In this document: positions 1-11,240 of the stretch, piece by piece
How the letters are laid out: each line of letters opens with the position of its first letter
Position numbering within the stretch: position 1 is the first letter of the stretch
Assembly: GCF_026125825.1 (NCBI RefSeq)
Contig: NZ_JAHCKK010000002.1
Coordinates: 169,229 to 233,228 of the forward strand
Reading direction: 5' to 3'
DNA: 64,000 nucleotides
From: Hydrogenophaga sp.
GTDB taxonomy: Bacteria > Pseudomonadota > Gammaproteobacteria > Burkholderiales > Burkholderiaceae_C
The notes under the pieces: generated by a model
What the model saw: only the letters and a program-made list of their open reading frames with translations
The model's database searches: none
Told to the model about the DNA's origin: nothing
Position numbers and translations under genes: made by a program

Positions 1-661
1 CGGTCGCTGCCTGTGTGGCCAGGGCGCGCAGCAGCGTGCGAAAGAGCGCCATGTAGAGCGCCGCGCCCACGCCCTTGTCACACACGTCGGCCACCACGCA
101 GGCCAACGCGCCGCCCGGCAATGCATAGGCGTCGTAGAAGTCTCCGCCGACCTGGCGGGCCGGCGTGCAGCTCGCGCCCAGTGACCAGCCCGCCACGCTG
201 GGCAACGCCATCGGCAGGAAGCCCTGCTGGATGCGCTGGCCGATCTGGAGTTCGCGCGAGAGGGCCTGCAGCAGCTGGCTCTTGTGGTCCTGCAGGCGCT
301 TCTTGGCCAGCGAGGACTCGATGCGCGCCTGCAGCACCACCGGGTTGAAGGGCTTGGGCAAGTAGTCGTCGGCGCCCAGTTCCAGGCAGCGCACAACGCT
401 TTCGGTTTCGTCGATGGCCGAGACCATCACGACGGGCAATTGAGCGGATTTCGGGCTGGCCCGGATGCGGCTGAGGGTTTCGTAGCCGTCCATCTCGGGC
501 ATGGTGATGTCCAGCAGCACCAGATCCCACTCCTGCTGCCCGAGCTGGTCGAGCGCATCGCGTCCGTTGACGGCGATGCCGGCCTCATGGCCCAGCCGCT
601 GGATGCGGCGCGCCAGCAGGTCGCGGTTGAGCGCGAGATCATCGACCACCAGGATGCGCAT
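1..661 (-). CDS. response regulator with PP2C-type (SpoIIE/RsbU-like) phosphatase, partial
   Basis: The ATG is at 661 and the reading frame stays open to the window edge, so the C-terminus is missing. Residues 1-120 are a receiver domain: acidic pair D7/D8, phospho-acceptor D51 in LLDITMPEMDG and the conserved K of LPKPF. A helical linker (about 125-160) leads into a PP2C/SpoIIE phosphatase domain with GGDFYDAY and VADVCDKGVGAALYM, whose aspartates bind the metal ions. Proteins of this build dephosphorylate an anti-anti-sigma (STAS) protein when the receiver is phosphorylated. The likely substrate is the STAS domain at 1577-1921, two genes upstream. It is the last visible gene of a minus-strand operon, 25 bp after the patatin gene. 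The fold is certain; the substrate is inferred. Confidence 0.9.
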   Translation of the reverse strand, partial: MRILVVDDLALNRDLLARRIQRLGHEAGIAVNGRDALDQLGQQEWDLVLLDITMPEMDGYETLSRIRASPKSAQLPVVMVSAIDETESVVRCLELGADDYLPKPFNPVVLQARIESSLAKKRLQDHKSQLLQALSRELQIGQRIQQGFLPMALPSVAGWSLGASCTPARQVGGDFYDAYALPGGALACVVADVCDKGVGAALYMALFRTLLRALATQAAT

Positions 662-686
662 TGGCCGCTCCAGCGGCTGAATCGGT

Positions 687-1580
687 TCAGGCCGAGATGG
701 GTTCACGGCGTTGGCGCTCTGCGTCGAGCAGGGCATGGAGGTAGGGCAGTTGCTGCAGGGCGGCCTGCTCGCCTTCCTCGATCAGGTACGGCACCTTGGC
801 GGTGTCGAACAGGCCCACGCGCTGCTTGAACTCCGGCAGGATCAGGATCATCTCGCCGTGGTGCGCCGCGCTCTGGAAAGCCAGGCGGGACTTGAGCAGG
901 TTGTTCGCCAGGATGGCGCTGAGCTGCGCAGCAAAGCGCCCTGCGCTGCGGATGTTGTTCTGGTAAGGGCTTTCGAAGCCCACCGCCACGATCACGCGGC
1001 CGCCGTTTTTCATCGCCACGCTGACCGGAAGCGGGTCGGCCATGTAGCCGTCGATCAGCAGGCGATCGCCGAGTTTCACCGGCGCGAACGCCAGCGGCAG
1101 GGAGGCGCTGGCGCGGATCGCCTCGACCAGATCGCCGCGGGTGATGTCCACCAGTTCGCCGTTGAGGAAGTCGGTGGCGGTGATGTGCAGCGGGATGGGC
1201 GTGTCCTCGATGCGCTGCTGGCCGAAGACGCTGCGAAAGGCCGCGAGCATGGGAGCGTCGTCGCGCAGGCCGAAGCTGTCGGACCGGAAGCCGAACAGCC
1301 GGGGCGCGAGCAGGCGCAGAAAGCCCATGTGGTTGCGCTTGGCGGTGATCTTGCGGGTCCACGTGCGCACGGTGATGTCGGCCATGGTCGCGGCATCGAA
1401 TCCCATGGCGACACCGGCCGCGAACAGCGCCCCACCACTGCAGCCGACGACGCGTTCGATGCCGATGCCCGCGTCCGACAGTGCCTTGACCACACCGATG
1501 GCGGCGGCGCACTTGACGCTGCCCGAGCCGATCACCAGCGTGACCGCCGGGCCTGTCGTCAACGCGGCGCGCGGCGTCAT
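687..1580 (-). CDS. patatin-like phospholipase family protein
   Basis: A 297-aa protein of the bacterial patatin/RssA family, predicted serine lipid acyl hydrolases. It shows the oxyanion-hole glycine segment (VIGSGSVKCAA, about 16-26), the nucleophile elbow GCSGG with Ser48 and a C-terminal DGY replacing the more common DGG/DGA of the Ser-Asp dyad. No signal peptide is evident, so it is probably cytoplasmic or membrane-associated. Its ATG overlaps the stop of the HATPase-STAS gene (ATGA), which implies translational coupling to the partner-switching proteins. That makes it a plausible effector or output of the signalling operon, a role inferred from context only. Substrate unknown. Confidence 0.88.
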   Translation of the reverse strand: MTPRAALTTGPAVTLVIGSGSVKCAAAIGVVKALSDAGIGIERVVGCSGGALFAAGVAMGFDAATMADITVRTWTRKITAKRNHMGFLRLLAPRLFGFRSDSFGLRDDAPMLAAFRSVFGQQRIEDTPIPLHITATDFLNGELVDITRGDLVEAIRASASLPLAFAPVKLGDRLLIDGYMADPLPVSVAMKNGGRVIVAVGFESPYQNNIRSAGRFAAQLSAILANNLLKSRLAFQSAAHHGEMILILPEFKQRVGLFDTAKVPYLIEEGEQAALQQLPYLHALLDAERQRREPISA

Positions 1581-2374
1581 GCGGCCTCCGCGAAGCTCTC
1601 CACGGCGTGGCGCACGTCGGGGAAGATGTTGAGGATGCTGGTGAAGCCGGCGATCTCCAGCACCCGGTTCACATGGGGCTGTACGGCGGCCACGCGCAGG
1701 TCGCCACCGGCGAGGCGGCAGGCTTTCACGGCGCCCAGCAAGGACCTCAGGCCGGCGCTGCTCGTGTAGTTGACGAGCGAGAAGTCAGCGACCAGGCGCA
1801 CATGGCCCTGATCCATGGCCTGCGAGAAGCGCTGGCTGAGCTCGTCGGCGTTGAGACTGTCGATGCTGCCGGTGATGGCCAGCACCGCGATCTTGTCGTG
1901 GGGGTTGAGCGTGATCTGCAAGGGGTTCTCCTGGGTTCGGTGGATGGCGGGCAACGGCAGGTCTTTTTCGATGGTGAAGACATTGCCCAGGTGCGGGTGG
2001 CGTTGGTAGTGCTGGCGCTGCGATAGCTGCCGGATCAGGTGCACGCCCAGACCGCCGGGTGCGCGGGCCTCGGCGTCGGCCGAGGTGTCTGCGGGCGCCA
2101 CCGAAAGCGGGTCGAAGGCACGGCCCTGGTCTTCCAGGGTGATCACAACGCGGCGGACAAGCCCCTCCTGCACGATGCGCGCCTCCAGAGCGAGCGCTCC
2201 GGCCTCGCCTTCGGGATAGGCGTGGCGCATGACGTTGACGCAGGCCTCCTCGACGATGAGGCGAAGGTCCTGGCAGGTGGCGCCGTCGATGCGCTCGCGC
2301 TGGCACAGCGCCGTCACCAGGGCCAGCAGCGCCGGCAGGTGGGCCAGGTCCGCCGGGCACGCGAGGCGGCTCAT
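1577..2374 (-). CDS. fused anti-sigma kinase (HATPase) - anti-sigma antagonist (STAS) protein
   Basis: One uninterrupted 265-aa frame holds two normally separate partner-switching proteins. Residues 1-150 are an RsbW/SpoIIAB-type HATPase with N-box EEACVNVMRHAY, DQGRAFDP and GGLGVHLIRQLS. Residues 152-265 are a STAS domain with the phospho-acceptor region YTSSAGLRSLLG. In RsbV/RsbW-type systems the kinase phosphorylates the STAS protein and a PP2C phosphatase reverses this; the matching phosphatase is encoded at 1-661. At the domain border a GGAG (1928-1931) lies 6 nt before an in-frame TTG (1921), so the STAS part might also be made separately. The start at 2374 is coupled (ATGA) to the upstream kinase remnant. 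Confidence 0.85.
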   Translation of the reverse strand: MSRLACPADLAHLPALLALVTALCQRERIDGATCQDLRLIVEEACVNVMRHAYPEGEAGALALEARIVQEGLVRRVVITLEDQGRAFDPLSVAPADTSADAEARAPGGLGVHLIRQLSQRQHYQRHPHLGNVFTIEKDLPLPAIHRTQENPLQITLNPHDKIAVLAITGSIDSLNADELSQRFSQAMDQGHVRLVADFSLVNYTSSAGLRSLLGAVKACRLAGGDLRVAAVQPHVNRVLEIAGFTSILNIFPDVRHAVESFAEAA

Positions 2375-2853
2375 GCGCCAGGCTCCAGGGTGCGAACCGG
2401 CTGGGGCAGCCAGGCGGTGAAGCAAGAACCCTGGCCGGGCGTGCTGGCGACCTCGACGTCGCCCCCCATCAGGCGGCACAGGCGGCGGCTGATCACCAGA
2501 CCCAGGCCGCTGCCGCCAAAGGCACGCGTGGTGCGCTGGTCGGCCTGCAGGAAAGGCTGGAACAACTGGTCCATCTCCTCTGCGGTGAGGCCGATGCCGG
2601 TGTCTTCCACTTCGAAGCGAAGCGCCAGCGCGCCCGGCTCGCGTTCGTGCGTGTCGACGCGCAAGCGAACCTCCCCCTGGGCCGTGAACTTGACCACCAG
2701 CACCCACCACAGCGTGAGCGGCGGCTGCATGGCAAAGACCGAGCCCAGCAGCAGGCCGGCGGCCAGGTGCGCGCCGATGCGCACCGGGTAGTTCACGCGC
2801 ACCCCGCCGTACAGGCGCCGGGTCTCCCCCAGGCGCGGCAGCGCCACCGTCAC
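2371..2853 (-). pseudogene. histidine kinase with large internal in-frame deletion
   Basis: A 160-codon open frame that reads as the two ends of a hybrid-class sensor kinase. Residues 1-52 match the N-terminus and first membrane segment of the intact kinase at 3635-5083 (VRVNYPVRIGAHLA beside [14 protein letters not shown]). From VKFTAQGEV onward it matches that kinase's ATP-binding half: [26 protein letters not shown]. About 300 residues between them, including the other membrane helices, the phospho-acceptor His and the N-box, are absent. The GTG start overlaps the receiver gene's stop (GTGA) and its own stop overlaps the next ATG (ATGA), so coupling through the operon is preserved. It cannot be a working kinase. 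Whether the product has a residual role is unknown. Confidence 0.75.
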
Positions 2854-3230
2854 GGCAGCCCCTCGATCCGCGCCAGCAGCGCATCGATCTTGCCCAGCAG
2901 GCGGTCGAGTTCGATCGGCTTGGTGTCGAAGTCGTCGCAACCTGCGTCCAGCGCTCGCTGGCGATCCCCTTCCATGGCATGCGCGGTGAGCGCGATCACC
3001 GGAACGGCCCCCAGCTCGGGGTGGGCCTTGAGGCGGCGCGTGGCCTCCCAACCGTCCATGACGGGCAGGCCCATGTCCATCAGGATGAGCGCCGGGCGGG
3101 TGCTCGCGGCGACGATGAGGGCATGCGACCCGTCAAAGGCCATCACCACCTCATGGCCGCGCCGCAACAAGCGCCGCGACAGCATGTCGCGGTTGAGTTC
3201 GTTGTCCTCGACCAGCAGGATCCTGGGCAT
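2850..3230 (-). CDS. single-domain response regulator (CheY-like)
   Basis: A 126-aa stand-alone receiver with the acidic pair E8/D9, phospho-acceptor Asp52 (LILMDMGLPVMDG), switch Thr82 (IALTAHAM) and Lys104 (TKP). There is no output domain, so it must act by phosphotransfer or protein-protein contact. It is followed by an overlapping GTGA start of the kinase remnant and lies 7 bp after the small membrane protein gene. The natural phosphodonor would be the intact kinase at 3635-5083 or the ancestral form of the now-deleted kinase next to it. Family assignment is secure; the partner is inferred from gene order. Confidence 0.9.
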   Translation of the reverse strand: MPRILLVEDNELNRDMLSRRLLRRGHEVVMAFDGSHALIVAASTRPALILMDMGLPVMDGWEATRRLKAHPELGAVPVIALTAHAMEGDRQRALDAGCDDFDTKPIELDRLLGKIDALLARIEGLP

Positions 3231-3237
3231 GGACGGT

Positions 3238-3612
3238 TCAGGCCGGCCGGGCGCGAAAAACGATGGCGGCGAACATCAGCACGCCGACGAACACCGCCAG
3301 GGACGACAGCGCGACCACCGGCTCCCAGGCGGGATGCCCGGTCAACAGCAGGTAGAGCGCGGGGGCCATCACCACCACGCCGCCGGTGTAGATCCCGTAC
3401 TGCAGCTTGGCCAGGCGCGTCCCCGCCCCGAGGGGATTGAGGGCGTGAAACGCGCCGAACAGCCCCATCGTCACCCAGCCGAGCAGGTTGATGTGCGCGT
3501 GGGCGCCCACCGCCGCGTGGTTCTGCGTCATCGACATGTGCAGGCCGATGAGGATGCCGGCGATCAGGAAGCAGATGGCGGTCCGGAAGTACCAGTGGGC
3601 TATCTTGGGCAT
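3238..3612 (-). CDS. small haem-copper oxidase subunit I-like membrane protein
   Basis: A 124-aa protein with four predicted membrane helices (about 8-30, 40-60, 70-90, 98-120). The conserved-looking core is a histidine-rich segment at the second helix, NHAAVGAHAHINLLGW, with another His in GAFHAL, which resembles the haem-ligand region of short proteins usually labelled cytochrome-c oxidase-like or cbb3 subunit I-like. It is far too short to be an oxidase subunit. It sits between the sensor kinase (22 bp) and a receiver protein (7 bp), so it may be a haem or gas-sensing accessory of the signalling operon. That role is a guess from position; membrane topology and His content are seen directly. 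Confidence 0.6.
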   Translation of the reverse strand: MPKIAHWYFRTAICFLIAGILIGLHMSMTQNHAAVGAHAHINLLGWVTMGLFGAFHALNPLGAGTRLAKLQYGIYTGGVVVMAPALYLLLTGHPAWEPVVALSSLAVFVGVLMFAAIVFRARPA

Positions 3613-3634
3613 GGGGGTCTCCAGTTCTGGTGGG

Positions 3635-5083
<1,449 letters not shown>

Positions 5084-5092
5084 TCGTCATTG

Positions 5093-5104
5093 TAATACGT
5101 ATTA
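5093..5104. promoter_or_regulatory. perfect 12-bp palindrome upstream of the kinase operon, candidate operator
   Basis: TAATACGTATTA reads identically on both strands, with the central CG typical of LacI-family operators. It lies in the short A/T-rich gap between the Bug gene stop and the kinase start. A 10/12 match (CAATACGCATTA) is present at 6178-6189 in front of the LacI-family gene. Function is inferred. Confidence 0.4.
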
Positions 5105-5164
5105 TATTCAAACGACGATCAATTCAGTTCGATCGAATCGTCGGAACTCGAAGCGGTGCGGGGT

Positions 5165-6154
5165 TTACAGGGGCTTGACGCGCGCGGCCTGGGCGAGGGC
5201 CTGCAACTTCACCGCGTCTGCCGCGTAGAAGCGCTCGGCCTGTGGCAGCGACAGGCGGGGCGGCACACGCCCGCCGACGGCCTGGACGGCATGGCCCACC
5301 TCGGCGCTCCCCAACGCCTGCACCACGACCTGGTGCAGGCGCGCGCTGAGACCTTGGTCCATCGCGGCGGGCACAAGCACGCCGACCCAGATGCTGGGAT
5401 GACCCAGGCCGGGCGCCAACCCGCTTTCGTCAAAGGTCGGGGCAGCGGGGAATCGACCCAGCCGCTGCGCGGACGACACGCCGAGCACCTTCATGCGGCC
5501 CTCGGCCACCAGGCTGCCCAGCAAGGCGTCCACAGGCAGCACTGTGAAATCGATGGCGCCGCTGCGCAGGTCGGCCAGCATGGGCATGCCGCCGCGGTAG
5601 GGCACGTGTGTGGCCTGGATGCCGGCGCTGGACAACAGCATTTCCGTCACCAGGTGAAACAGCGAGCCCTGCCCTGTGCTGCCATAGCTCAAGGGCCGCT
5701 CGCCCCCTTGCCGCGCCAGGGCGACGAGTGCGTCCAGGTTGTCGGCCTGCAGCCCGGTGCGCGCGTACAGCGCCAGCGGCGAATCGTTGACGAGACCCAG
5801 CAGCCGGAAGTCACTCGGCCTGTAGCGCACGGCGCGCAGCGTCAGCGGCGCCAGCACGGTCTCCGAGGGCGACCCGATGAAGAGCGTGGAGCCGTCGTGC
5901 GCGGCCGCCAGCAGGCGGTTGGCCGCGATGGAGCCGCTGGCACCGGTGACGTTCTCCACCACTGGCACACGGCCGAGTCCGCGACCCAGCGCCGGGGCCA
6001 GGGCGCGGGCAAAGGCATCCGTCACGCCGCCAGCGGGTTGTGCCACCAAGACGCTGAGCGGCTGCGCACGGGCCAGAGCGCCGACGCATGGCACTGCGGC
6101 AAGCGAGGCTGCGCTCATGCCAGAGAGGGCGAATGCGCGGCGCGAGGGATTCAT
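5165..6154 (-). CDS. Bug-family tripartite tricarboxylate transporter substrate-binding protein
   Basis: Starting at ATG 6154 (MNPSRRAFALSG) it encodes 329 aa. The N-terminus is a Tat-like export signal (SRRAFA followed by a small hydrophobic stretch ending ALARA), so the product is periplasmic. The rest has the Bug/TctC fold signatures: PAGGVTDAFARALAPALG, a STGQGSLFHL segment and HVPYRGG. Bug proteins bind carboxylates or related small acids for TctAB-type transporters, but no tctA/tctB genes are adjacent, as is usual for orphan Bug genes in Burkholderiales. It is divergent from the LacI regulator at 6206 with a 51-bp gap, so local control by that regulator is likely. Ligand unknown. Confidence 0.9.
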   Translation of the reverse strand: MNPSRRAFALSGMSAASLAAVPCVGALARAQPLSVLVAQPAGGVTDAFARALAPALGRGLGRVPVVENVTGASGSIAANRLLAAAHDGSTLFIGSPSETVLAPLTLRAVRYRPSDFRLLGLVNDSPLALYARTGLQADNLDALVALARQGGERPLSYGSTGQGSLFHLVTEMLLSSAGIQATHVPYRGGMPMLADLRSGAIDFTVLPVDALLGSLVAEGRMKVLGVSSAQRLGRFPAAPTFDESGLAPGLGHPSIWVGVLVPAAMDQGLSARLHQVVVQALGSAEVGHAVQAVGGRVPPRLSLPQAERFYAADAVKLQALAQAARVKPL

Positions 6155-6177
6155 GGGAGCATGGCATGCAAAAATAG

Positions 6178-6189
6178 CAATACGCATTA
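6178..6189. promoter_or_regulatory. candidate LacI-type operator between Bug gene and lacI-family gene
   Basis: CAATACGCATTA lies in the 51-bp divergent gap, 24 bp before the Bug start and 17 bp before the regulator start. It is nearly palindromic around CG and matches the perfect palindrome at 5093-5104 in 10 of 12 positions. Placement fits autoregulation plus control of the Bug gene. Confidence 0.45.
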
Positions 6190-6205
6190 TGGATGGCAAC
6201 CCGAC

Positions 6206-7252
6206 ATGAAGAAGCCCACCAATGGCCCCTCAGCGCCACCGGCGCCCCTGAAGCGGCCGACGCAGCGCGACATTGCCCTGGCCACCGGCCTGTCGCAAAC
6301 CTCCGTGTCCCTGGTGCTCAATGGGGTGGAGCCGTCCACGGTGTCCGCCGAAGCACGCGAACGCATCCAGCAGGCGGCCCGACGTCTGGGCTACGTGCCC
6401 AACCGGATGGCCCGCAATCTGCAGTCCGCGCGCACGCGCACGCTGGCCTGCATCGTTCCCGACATCACCAACCCGACCTACCCGGCCTTGATCCGCGGGT
6501 TCCAGTCCGCCGCCGATGCGGCCGGCTACGACACCATGATTTTCGACACCGATGGCACGCCTGAGCGCGAGCAGCGGGCGCTTCAATGGCTGTCGCAAGG
6601 GCATGTGGACGGCGTGATGGCTGTTTTCTTCCATGTGCAGGAAGCCGACCTGCTCAAGGCCACGCGGGGACGCCTCGCCGTCGTACAGATCGAAAGCCAG
6701 GCGCACAAGCCCTCGCGCGCCATCGACAAGCTCTACATCAACAACGCGGCGGCGGCGCAGGCGATGACGCAGGCCCTGATCGACAAGGGCCACCGGCGCA
6801 TCGCCCTGCTGTGCGCCGCGCTCGGCCCGGGCGCGGAGCGGCAGCGCGGCTTCCGGTCTGCGATGCGGCAGGCGGGGCTGAGCGCCCGCACCATCGCCGC
6901 CGACGATTTCACCCAGGCCGCCGGTGCACGCGCGATGGCGGCCGAACTGGCCGGCAACGACTTCCGATGCAGCGCCGTCTTCGCCGCCAACGACCTGCTG
7001 GCCATTGGCGCCCTGTCAGCCCTGCGCGAGGCGGGGCTGCGCGTTCCCGAGGACGTGGCCGTGGCGGGCTTCGATGACATTCCCTCGGCCCAGCTGCTGC
7101 AGCCGCCCCTGACCACGGTGCGACGATCCGAACTGTCGATCGGCCGCATGGCGGCCGAGCTGCTCATCGGGCGGCTCGACGGGGCCGACGCGGCCGAGCC
7201 GGGCCGCAATTTCGAATTGCCTTTTGAGCTCGTGCTGCGCGAGTCGGCCTGA
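6206..7252 (+). CDS. LacI-family transcriptional regulator
   Basis: A 348-aa protein. The start at ATG 6206 (MKKPTNGPS) places the LacI helix-turn-helix at residues 15-45 (TQRDIALATGLSQTSVSLVLNG), followed by the hinge ARRLGYVPNRMARNLQS. The remainder is a periplasmic-binding-protein-like effector domain with VPDITNPTYPALIRGFQ, HRRIALL and AVFAANDLLAIGAL plus VAVAGFDDI. LacI proteins are usually repressors relieved by a small ligand. The divergent Bug transporter protein suggests the ligand is the transported carboxylate or a metabolite of it. The much longer open frame that begins upstream at 5156 is only antisense extension across the Bug gene. Confidence 0.93.
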   Translation: MKKPTNGPSAPPAPLKRPTQRDIALATGLSQTSVSLVLNGVEPSTVSAEARERIQQAARRLGYVPNRMARNLQSARTRTLACIVPDITNPTYPALIRGFQSAADAAGYDTMIFDTDGTPEREQRALQWLSQGHVDGVMAVFFHVQEADLLKATRGRLAVVQIESQAHKPSRAIDKLYINNAAAAQAMTQALIDKGHRRIALLCAALGPGAERQRGFRSAMRQAGLSARTIAADDFTQAAGARAMAAELAGNDFRCSAVFAANDLLAIGALSALREAGLRVPEDVAVAGFDDIPSAQLLQPPLTTVRRSELSIGRMAAELLIGRLDGADAAEPGRNFELPFELVLRESA

Positions 7253-7273
7253 CGCCCCTCGCTCGATGGAAAG

Positions 7274-7310
7274 AAACCCCCTGCAGATCAATGCCCTGCA
7301 GGGGGTTTTT
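7274..7310. terminator. bidirectional rho-independent terminator between lacI-type gene and guaA
   Basis: A 13-bp perfect inverted repeat (AAACCCCCTGCAG at 7274-7286 with its complement at 7296-7308) around a 9-nt loop, followed by a T run on the plus strand and preceded by A residues that give U residues on the minus strand. It separates two convergent genes. Confidence 0.88.
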
Positions 7311-7338
7311 CATGTTTCAGATGAACTTTGACAGGGTG

Positions 7339-8955
7339 TCATTCCCACTCGATGGTCGCCGGCGGCTTGGAGCTCACGTCGTAGGTCACGCGGTTGATGC
7401 CGCGCACCTCGTTGATGATGCGGCCGCTGACCTTCTTGAGCAGCGCGTAGGGCAGCTCGGCCCAGTCGGCGGTCATGAAGTCGCTGGTCTGCACCGCGCG
7501 CAGCGCCACCACGTAGTCGTAGGTGCGGCCATCGCCCATCACGCCCACGCTCTTGACGGGCAGGAACACGGTGAAGGCCTGGCTGGTGAGTTCGTACCAG
7601 GTCTTGCCGCTGTGCGGGTCGACGGTGGAGCGCAATTCCTCGATGAAGATCGCGTCGGCCCGGCGCAGCAGGTCGGCATACTCCTTCTTGACCTCGCCCA
7701 GGATGCGCACGCCCAGGCCCGGGCCCGGGAAGGGGTGGCGGTAGACCATGTCGTGCGGCAGGCCCAAGGCCACGCCCAGTTCGCGAACCTCATCCTTGAA
7801 GAGGTCGCGCAAAGGTTCGAGCAGCTTCAGGCCGAGCTGCTCAGGCAGGCCGCCCACGTTGTGATGGCTCTTGATGGTCACGGCCTTCTTGCTCTTGGCA
7901 CCGCCCGATTCGATCACATCAGGGTAAATAGTGCCTTGTGCCAACCACTTGGCGCCTTTTGTTGAAGCACCACTTGCAATGAGTTTGGCGGCTTCGGCCT
8001 TGAACACCTCGACGAATTCGCGGCCGATGATCTTGCGCTTGGCCTCCGGATCGGCCACGCCCGCAAGGTGGCCCAGGAACTGGTCGGCCGCGTCCACCCG
8101 GATCACCTTGGCGTGCAGCTTGCCGACAAACATGTCCATCACCATGTCGCCTTCGTTCAGGCGCAACAGGCCGTGGTCGACGAACACGCAGGTGAGCTGG
8201 TCGCCGATGGCGCGATGGATCAGCGCCGCCGCGACGGAGGAGTCCACCCCGCCCGAGAGACCCAGGATGACTTCCTCGTCACCCACCTGCTGGCGGATCT
8301 TCTCGACCGCCTCGGCGATGTGGTCGCGCATCACCCAGTCGGGGTTGGTGCCACAGATCTCCAGCACGAAGCGCTCCAGCAGCGCCCTGCCCTGCACGGT
8401 GTGCGTGACCTCGGGGTGGAACTGCACCGCATAGAAACGCCGCTCCTCGTCCGCCATGCCAGCGATCGGGCAGCTCGGCGTGCTGGCCATGAGCTTGAAG
8501 CCAGGAGGCAGCTCTGTGACCTTGTCGCCGTGGCTCATCCACACCTTGAGCATGCCGTGGCCTTCGGGCGTGGTGAAGTCGGCGATGTTCTTGAGCAGCG
8601 CGGTGTGGCCCCGGGCGCGCACTTCCGCGTAGCCGAACTCGCGCGTGTGCGAGCCTTCCACCTTGCCGCCCAGCTGCTGCGCCATGGTCTGCATGCCGTA
8701 GCAGATGCCCAGCACCGGAATGCCCAGCTCGTAGACCGCCTCGGGCGCCTTGTCGTCCACCTCGTACACACTGGCGTGGCTGCCGGAGAGGATCACGCCC
8801 TTGAGCTGTCCATCGGCGGCAAACTCGCGCACCCACTCGCTGCTGACGTCGCAGGGGTGCACTTCGCAGTACACGTGCGCTTCGCGCACGCGGCGGGCAA
8901 TCAGCTGGGTGACCTGGGAACCGAAATCAAGGATGAGGATTTTCTGGTGCTGCAT
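7339..8955 (-). CDS. guaA: GMP synthase (glutamine-hydrolysing)
   Basis: 538 aa from ATG 8955 ([14 protein letters not shown]). It converts XMP to GMP using glutamine and ATP, the last step of guanine nucleotide synthesis. The N-terminal class I glutamine amidotransferase domain has the nucleophile Cys85 in GICYGMQ and the later QFHPEVTHT. The synthetase half has the PP-loop SGGVDSS and the C-terminal dimerisation domain ending in the conserved PPATIEWE. Full family length. It follows guaB by 70 bp on the same strand, with a terminator-like hairpin in between. The frame extends upstream to 9309 but that part lies antisense-like over guaB and lacks family similarity. Confidence 0.98.
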   Translation of the reverse strand: MQHQKILILDFGSQVTQLIARRVREAHVYCEVHPCDVSSEWVREFAADGQLKGVILSGSHASVYEVDDKAPEAVYELGIPVLGICYGMQTMAQQLGGKVEGSHTREFGYAEVRARGHTALLKNIADFTTPEGHGMLKVWMSHGDKVTELPPGFKLMASTPSCPIAGMADEERRFYAVQFHPEVTHTVQGRALLERFVLEICGTNPDWVMRDHIAEAVEKIRQQVGDEEVILGLSGGVDSSVAAALIHRAIGDQLTCVFVDHGLLRLNEGDMVMDMFVGKLHAKVIRVDAADQFLGHLAGVADPEAKRKIIGREFVEVFKAEAAKLIASGASTKGAKWLAQGTIYPDVIESGGAKSKKAVTIKSHHNVGGLPEQLGLKLLEPLRDLFKDEVRELGVALGLPHDMVYRHPFPGPGLGVRILGEVKKEYADLLRRADAIFIEELRSTVDPHSGKTWYELTSQAFTVFLPVKSVGVMGDGRTYDYVVALRAVQTSDFMTADWAELPYALLKKVSGRIINEVRGINRVTYDVSSKPPATIEWE

Positions 8956-8983
8956 GGGGTTTAGGTGGGTGCGGCGAGAAAAA

Positions 8984-9010
8984 CAAAAAGGCCGTCTCGC
9001 TGGACGGCCT
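8984..9010 (-). terminator. terminator-like hairpin between guaB and guaA
   Basis: AGGCCGTC (8989-8996) pairs perfectly with GACGGCCT (9003-9010) around a 6-nt loop. Read on the minus strand, the stem is followed by TTTTTG and more T residues. It lies 16 bp after the guaB stop and 29 bp before the guaA start, so it may partly uncouple the two genes. Confidence 0.7.
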
Positions 9011-9025
9011 GCTGGGCGGAGAGTC

Positions 9026-10654
<1,629 letters not shown>

Positions 10655-10667
10655 CTAAACTCCGCCA

Positions 10668-11240
10668 ATGCCTAAAAATCGCCTTTCGAAGCCGTCCTGG
10701 CGAGCCCCTCTGGCGGCGGGATTCCTGCTGCTGGCCTGTTCGGTTGTGTCCGCGCAGTGGGTCTGGAAGGAAGGCGATCGCAAGGTGTTCAGTGACACCG
10801 CGCCGCCGGCCAGCGTGCCGGACAAGAACATCCTCAAGCGCCCTGGCGGCGGCAATGCCCCGATGCCCGCGCCAGCAGCGGCCGCTCCCGCCAATGCCGA
10901 GACCGGCGCGGTGGCGCCGGCGGGTGCGCCGCCGCAGGCTGCGGCTCCTCAGCTGCCCACAGTCGACAAGGAACTCGAGGCCAAGAAGAAGCAGGCTGAA
11001 CAGGCCGAAGCCAACCGGCAGAAGGCCGAGGAGCAGCGCATCGCACAGGCGCGGGCCGAGAACTGCAACCGCGCCCGACAGGCCAAGGCCACGCTGGATA
11101 CCGGTGTGCGTGTGGCCACGACCAACGCCAAGGGTGAGCGCGAGATCATGGACGACAAGGCCAGAGCCGCCGAGACCAAGCGGCTGGACGACGTGATGCG
11201 CAGCGATTGCGGGCCGATGCCCAAGGCCAAGCCTCAGTAA
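10668..11240 (+). CDS. DUF4124 domain-containing exported protein
   Basis: 190 aa. A signal peptide (about 1-30, ending VVSAQ) is followed by a DUF4124 domain: QWVWKEGDRKVFSDTAPPASVPDKNIL. A Pro/Ala-rich linker, a Lys/Glu-rich coiled-coil stretch (about 100-130, KELEAKKKQAEQAEANRQKAEEQR) and a C-terminal region with two cysteines follow. DUF4124 proteins are common periplasmic proteins of beta- and gammaproteobacteria with no known activity. The gene is divergent from guaB and its 3' end overlaps the convergent rnfH gene by 7 bp. Export is predicted; function unknown. Confidence 0.85.
   Translation: MPKNRLSKPSWRAPLAAGFLLLACSVVSAQWVWKEGDRKVFSDTAPPASVPDKNILKRPGGGNAPMPAPAAAAPANAETGAVAPAGAPPQAAAPQLPTVDKELEAKKKQAEQAEANRQKAEEQRIAQARAENCNRARQAKATLDTGVRVATTNAKGEREIMDDKARAAETKRLDDVMRSDCGPMPKAKPQ

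Noticed and set aside
1577-2980. 467-codon frame as a single protein
   Set aside because: Only the part from ATG 2374 shows domains; the upstream part is an out-of-frame reading of the kinase remnant and receiver gene.
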